DNA from: a bacterium
GTDB lineage: Bacteria > SAR324 > XYD2-FULL-50-16
Length of the DNA stretch: 64,000 nt
NCBI GenBank assembly: GCA_018829445.1
Contig: JAHJTV010000074.1
Location: 1 to 64,000, forward strand
Reading direction: 5' to 3'
Below the pieces are notes generated by a model. The model worked only from the letters and a program-made list of their open reading frames with translations. It had not been told where the DNA came from and did not search any database. Positions within the stretch are counted from its first letter, which is position 1; each line of letters opens with the position of its first letter. The translations under genes and the position numbers were made by a program. Shown one piece after another: positions 63,863 to 64,000 of this stretch.

Positions 63863-64000
63863 TGAACAGAAAGATATGGATAATAGGTATCGTTTGTTTG
63901 GGTCTGTCACTTTGTGGTTTTTATAAATCCGATGCTGTTTATGCCGACGATTCCAACGAAGCCACCAAGATTACTGAAGAAGCAGAAGATACCGTCGAAG
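63862..64000 (+). CDS. Start of an exported protein (cut off by the window)
   Basis: The ATG overlaps the LolA-like stop codon (TAATG). The 46 visible residues begin with a signal peptide (KIWIIGIVCLGLSLCGFYKSDAVYADD) and an acidic stretch. In similar operons the third gene encodes an outer-membrane beta-barrel protein, but nothing here yet shows that. The gene runs past base 64000. Confidence 0.75.
   Translation, partial: MNRKIWIIGIVCLGLSLCGFYKSDAVYADDSNEATKITEEAEDTVE

Overview
The window looks like one contiguous chromosome segment of an AT-rich (about 40% GC by eye), Gram-negative bacterium. FtsQ, a LolA-like protein with an MMPL/RND exporter, BatD, signal peptides and Bacteria-type tRNA-Gly and tRNA-Gln support that. 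A deltaproteobacterial-grade lineage (Desulfobacterota or SAR324-like) would fit the type III glutamine synthetase, RACo-type corrinoid activator and CHASE2 cyclase, but the sequence does not fix the taxon.

Bases 1-18.6 kb are a defence island, all on the minus strand. Read in the direction of transcription it holds a WYL-domain regulator (CapW/BrxR-like), a complete type I Zorya system (zorA, zorB, zorC, zorD), a frameshifted endonuclease/exonuclease/phosphatase (EEP) protein, then a type I restriction-modification system (hsdM, hsdS, later hsdR). Between hsdS and hsdR lie a REP-associated tyrosine transposase (RAYT) and a frameshifted rhuM-like gene. About twenty copies of one palindromic REP sequence litter the first 6.1 kb. 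Some supply stop codons to neighbouring genes, and several are fused to tandem copies of the 3' tail of hsdS.

Bases 19.1-25.8 kb hold a tightly packed seven-gene minus-strand operon: nucleotide-sugar epimerase, GT4 glycosyltransferase, radical SAM/SPASM enzyme, WG-repeat methyltransferase, histidine phosphatase, P-loop kinase and nucleotidyltransferase. I do not recognise this set as a described pathway; it is the best candidate here for an undescribed biosynthetic system. A lone RelE/ParE-like toxin, an unknown 422-aa protein, a serine recombinase and a decayed tyrosine integrase follow. The integrase has a 57-bp internal duplication and a frameshift beside its catalytic motif, and is preceded by an excisionase-like gene with an in-frame stop. 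The mobile region ends at a tRNA-Gln/tRNA-Gly pair, the likely insertion target.

From 30.6 kb the content is ordinary chromosome: MFS exporter, BatD, ROK kinase and FeoA, then a nitrogen cluster (type III glutamine synthetase, two Amt ammonium channels, three P-II proteins). That cluster has a textbook sigma-54 promoter and shared TGTCA direct repeats ahead of glnN and the second amt. A MITE-like element carrying the same REP pair sits inside this cluster, showing that the REP family is not confined to the defence island. Next come small unknown genes, FtsQ, an anSME-like radical SAM protein and a TPR protein.

Bases 52-59.5 kb hold a C1/methionine-oriented set (metK, an HPr-like protein, aroE, adenylate cyclase, RACo-like activator, stand-alone homocysteine methyltransferase). 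The window ends with a TetR-controlled exporter operon (TetR, MMPL/RND permease, LolA-like protein, start of another exported protein), with a 41-bp perfect palindrome over the TetR promoter.
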